Shown: positions 46,504 through 46,642 of the stretch, one piece after another | Numbering within the stretch: the first letter of the stretch is position 1 | How the letters are laid out: each line of letters starts with the position of its first letter | Virus record (IMG/VR): IMGVR_UViG_3300031977_000822 | Span: 1-46,642 of that record | Length of the DNA: 46,642 nucleotides | Direction: 5' to 3' (one strand) | Source of the DNA: a virus | The notes under the pieces: model-generated | Databases searched by the model: none | The model's input: only the letters and a program-made list of their open reading frames with translations | Told to the model about the DNA's origin: nothing | Translations under genes and position numbers: made by a program

Positions 46504-46642
46504 ATGCCTTTTATTGGAAATCAACCAGCATTAAGTTATACAAGTTTTGCTAAGCAAGACTTCACTACAAGTGCGACTACATCTTACACATTAGACCAAC
46601 CTGTAGCTAACGCAAATGAGTTAGCATTATTTATTAACTTTG
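46504..46642 (+). CDS. Tail-fibre type protein, 3'-truncated by the window end
   Basis: AGGAG 6 bases before ATG 46504; open to the edge (46 codons). MPFIGNQPALSYTSFAKQDF then TTSATTSYTLDQPVANANEL is a start shared, as I recall, by many marine phage fibre proteins. The rest is outside the window. Confidence 0.83.
   Translation, partial: MPFIGNQPALSYTSFAKQDFTTSATTSYTLDQPVANANELALFINF

Noticed and set aside
1-46642. Circular genome closed exactly at the window ends
   Set aside because: Joining the ends would stop the last fibre gene after one more codon, and the first frame opens without a start; sequence is missing between them.
1-46642. tRNA genes, CRISPR arrays, integrase or phage RNA polymerase
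   Set aside because: I saw no cloverleaf with a GGTTCGA arm, no regularly spaced repeats, and no protein with integrase or RNA polymerase motifs.

Overview
The window is almost certainly the genome, or most of it, of a lytic short-tailed (podovirus-like) marine phage. Evident hallmark genes are a large terminase, portal, scaffold, major capsid protein, tail adaptor and nozzle proteins, a T7-lysozyme-type amidase, a family A DNA polymerase, a separate primase and helicase, and a Cas4-like nuclease. The DNA is very AT-rich, genes are short and overlap through TAATG or ATGA junctions, and several small proteins resemble those known from uncultured marine and SAR11 (Pelagibacter) phages. A SAR11-like or similar alphaproteobacterial host is therefore a reasonable inference, but the sequence does not prove it. 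I see no phage RNA polymerase, integrase, tRNA or CRISPR array. Promoters look like host sigma70 sites.

Layout. Positions 1-12,306 (+): the end of the late region. It holds internal virion/ejection proteins (one of 1156 aa), a lysis block (amidase plus holin-like protein), two exported proteins, and a train of very small basic, zinc-ribbon, EF-hand-like and cysteine-rich proteins. Positions 12,316-12,377: two terminators back to back, one for each strand, where the late and early blocks converge. Positions 12,363-28,478 (-): the early and replication block. It runs from tiny membrane proteins and unknown early genes (right) to primase, helicase, polymerase, a putative ssDNA-binding protein, the Cas4-like nuclease, a PD-(D/E)xK-like endonuclease and a metallophosphoesterase (left). 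Positions 28,480-30,181: the control region, with divergent promoters, palindromes and phased repeats around a single rightward gene (28,680-29,504). Positions 30,182-46,642 (+): packaging, head and tail genes, cut off in a tail-fibre gene at the right edge. The left edge opens inside another virion gene, so the late block probably continues across the window ends with some sequence missing.

How it works together. Leftward sigma70-type promoters at 28.5, 27.8, 27.7, 27.4, 26.9, 26.4, 25.3, 23.6, 21.7 and 16.5 kb drive early genes in small units. Between 25.3 and 27.7 kb each promoter is interlocked with a terminator hairpin, so that each early gene is an insulated unit. A strong rightward promoter at 30,032 probably drives the late operon. 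A perfect-consensus leftward promoter at 29,953-29,981, flanked by a 10-bp inverted repeat, reads into about 400 bases with no convincing gene, towards the antisense side of the 28,680 gene. This suggests a regulatory RNA or a switch.

The most notable proteins are a glycine-rich virion-region protein ending in an intein/hedgehog-type Hint domain, a GNAT-like protein overlapping it, an IbpA-like small heat-shock protein among the capsid genes, a carbohydrate-binding-like domain inserted in the tail adaptor, and a DnaJ-like zinc finger in the thumb region of the DNA polymerase. All functional calls come from reading motifs by eye. No database search was run.
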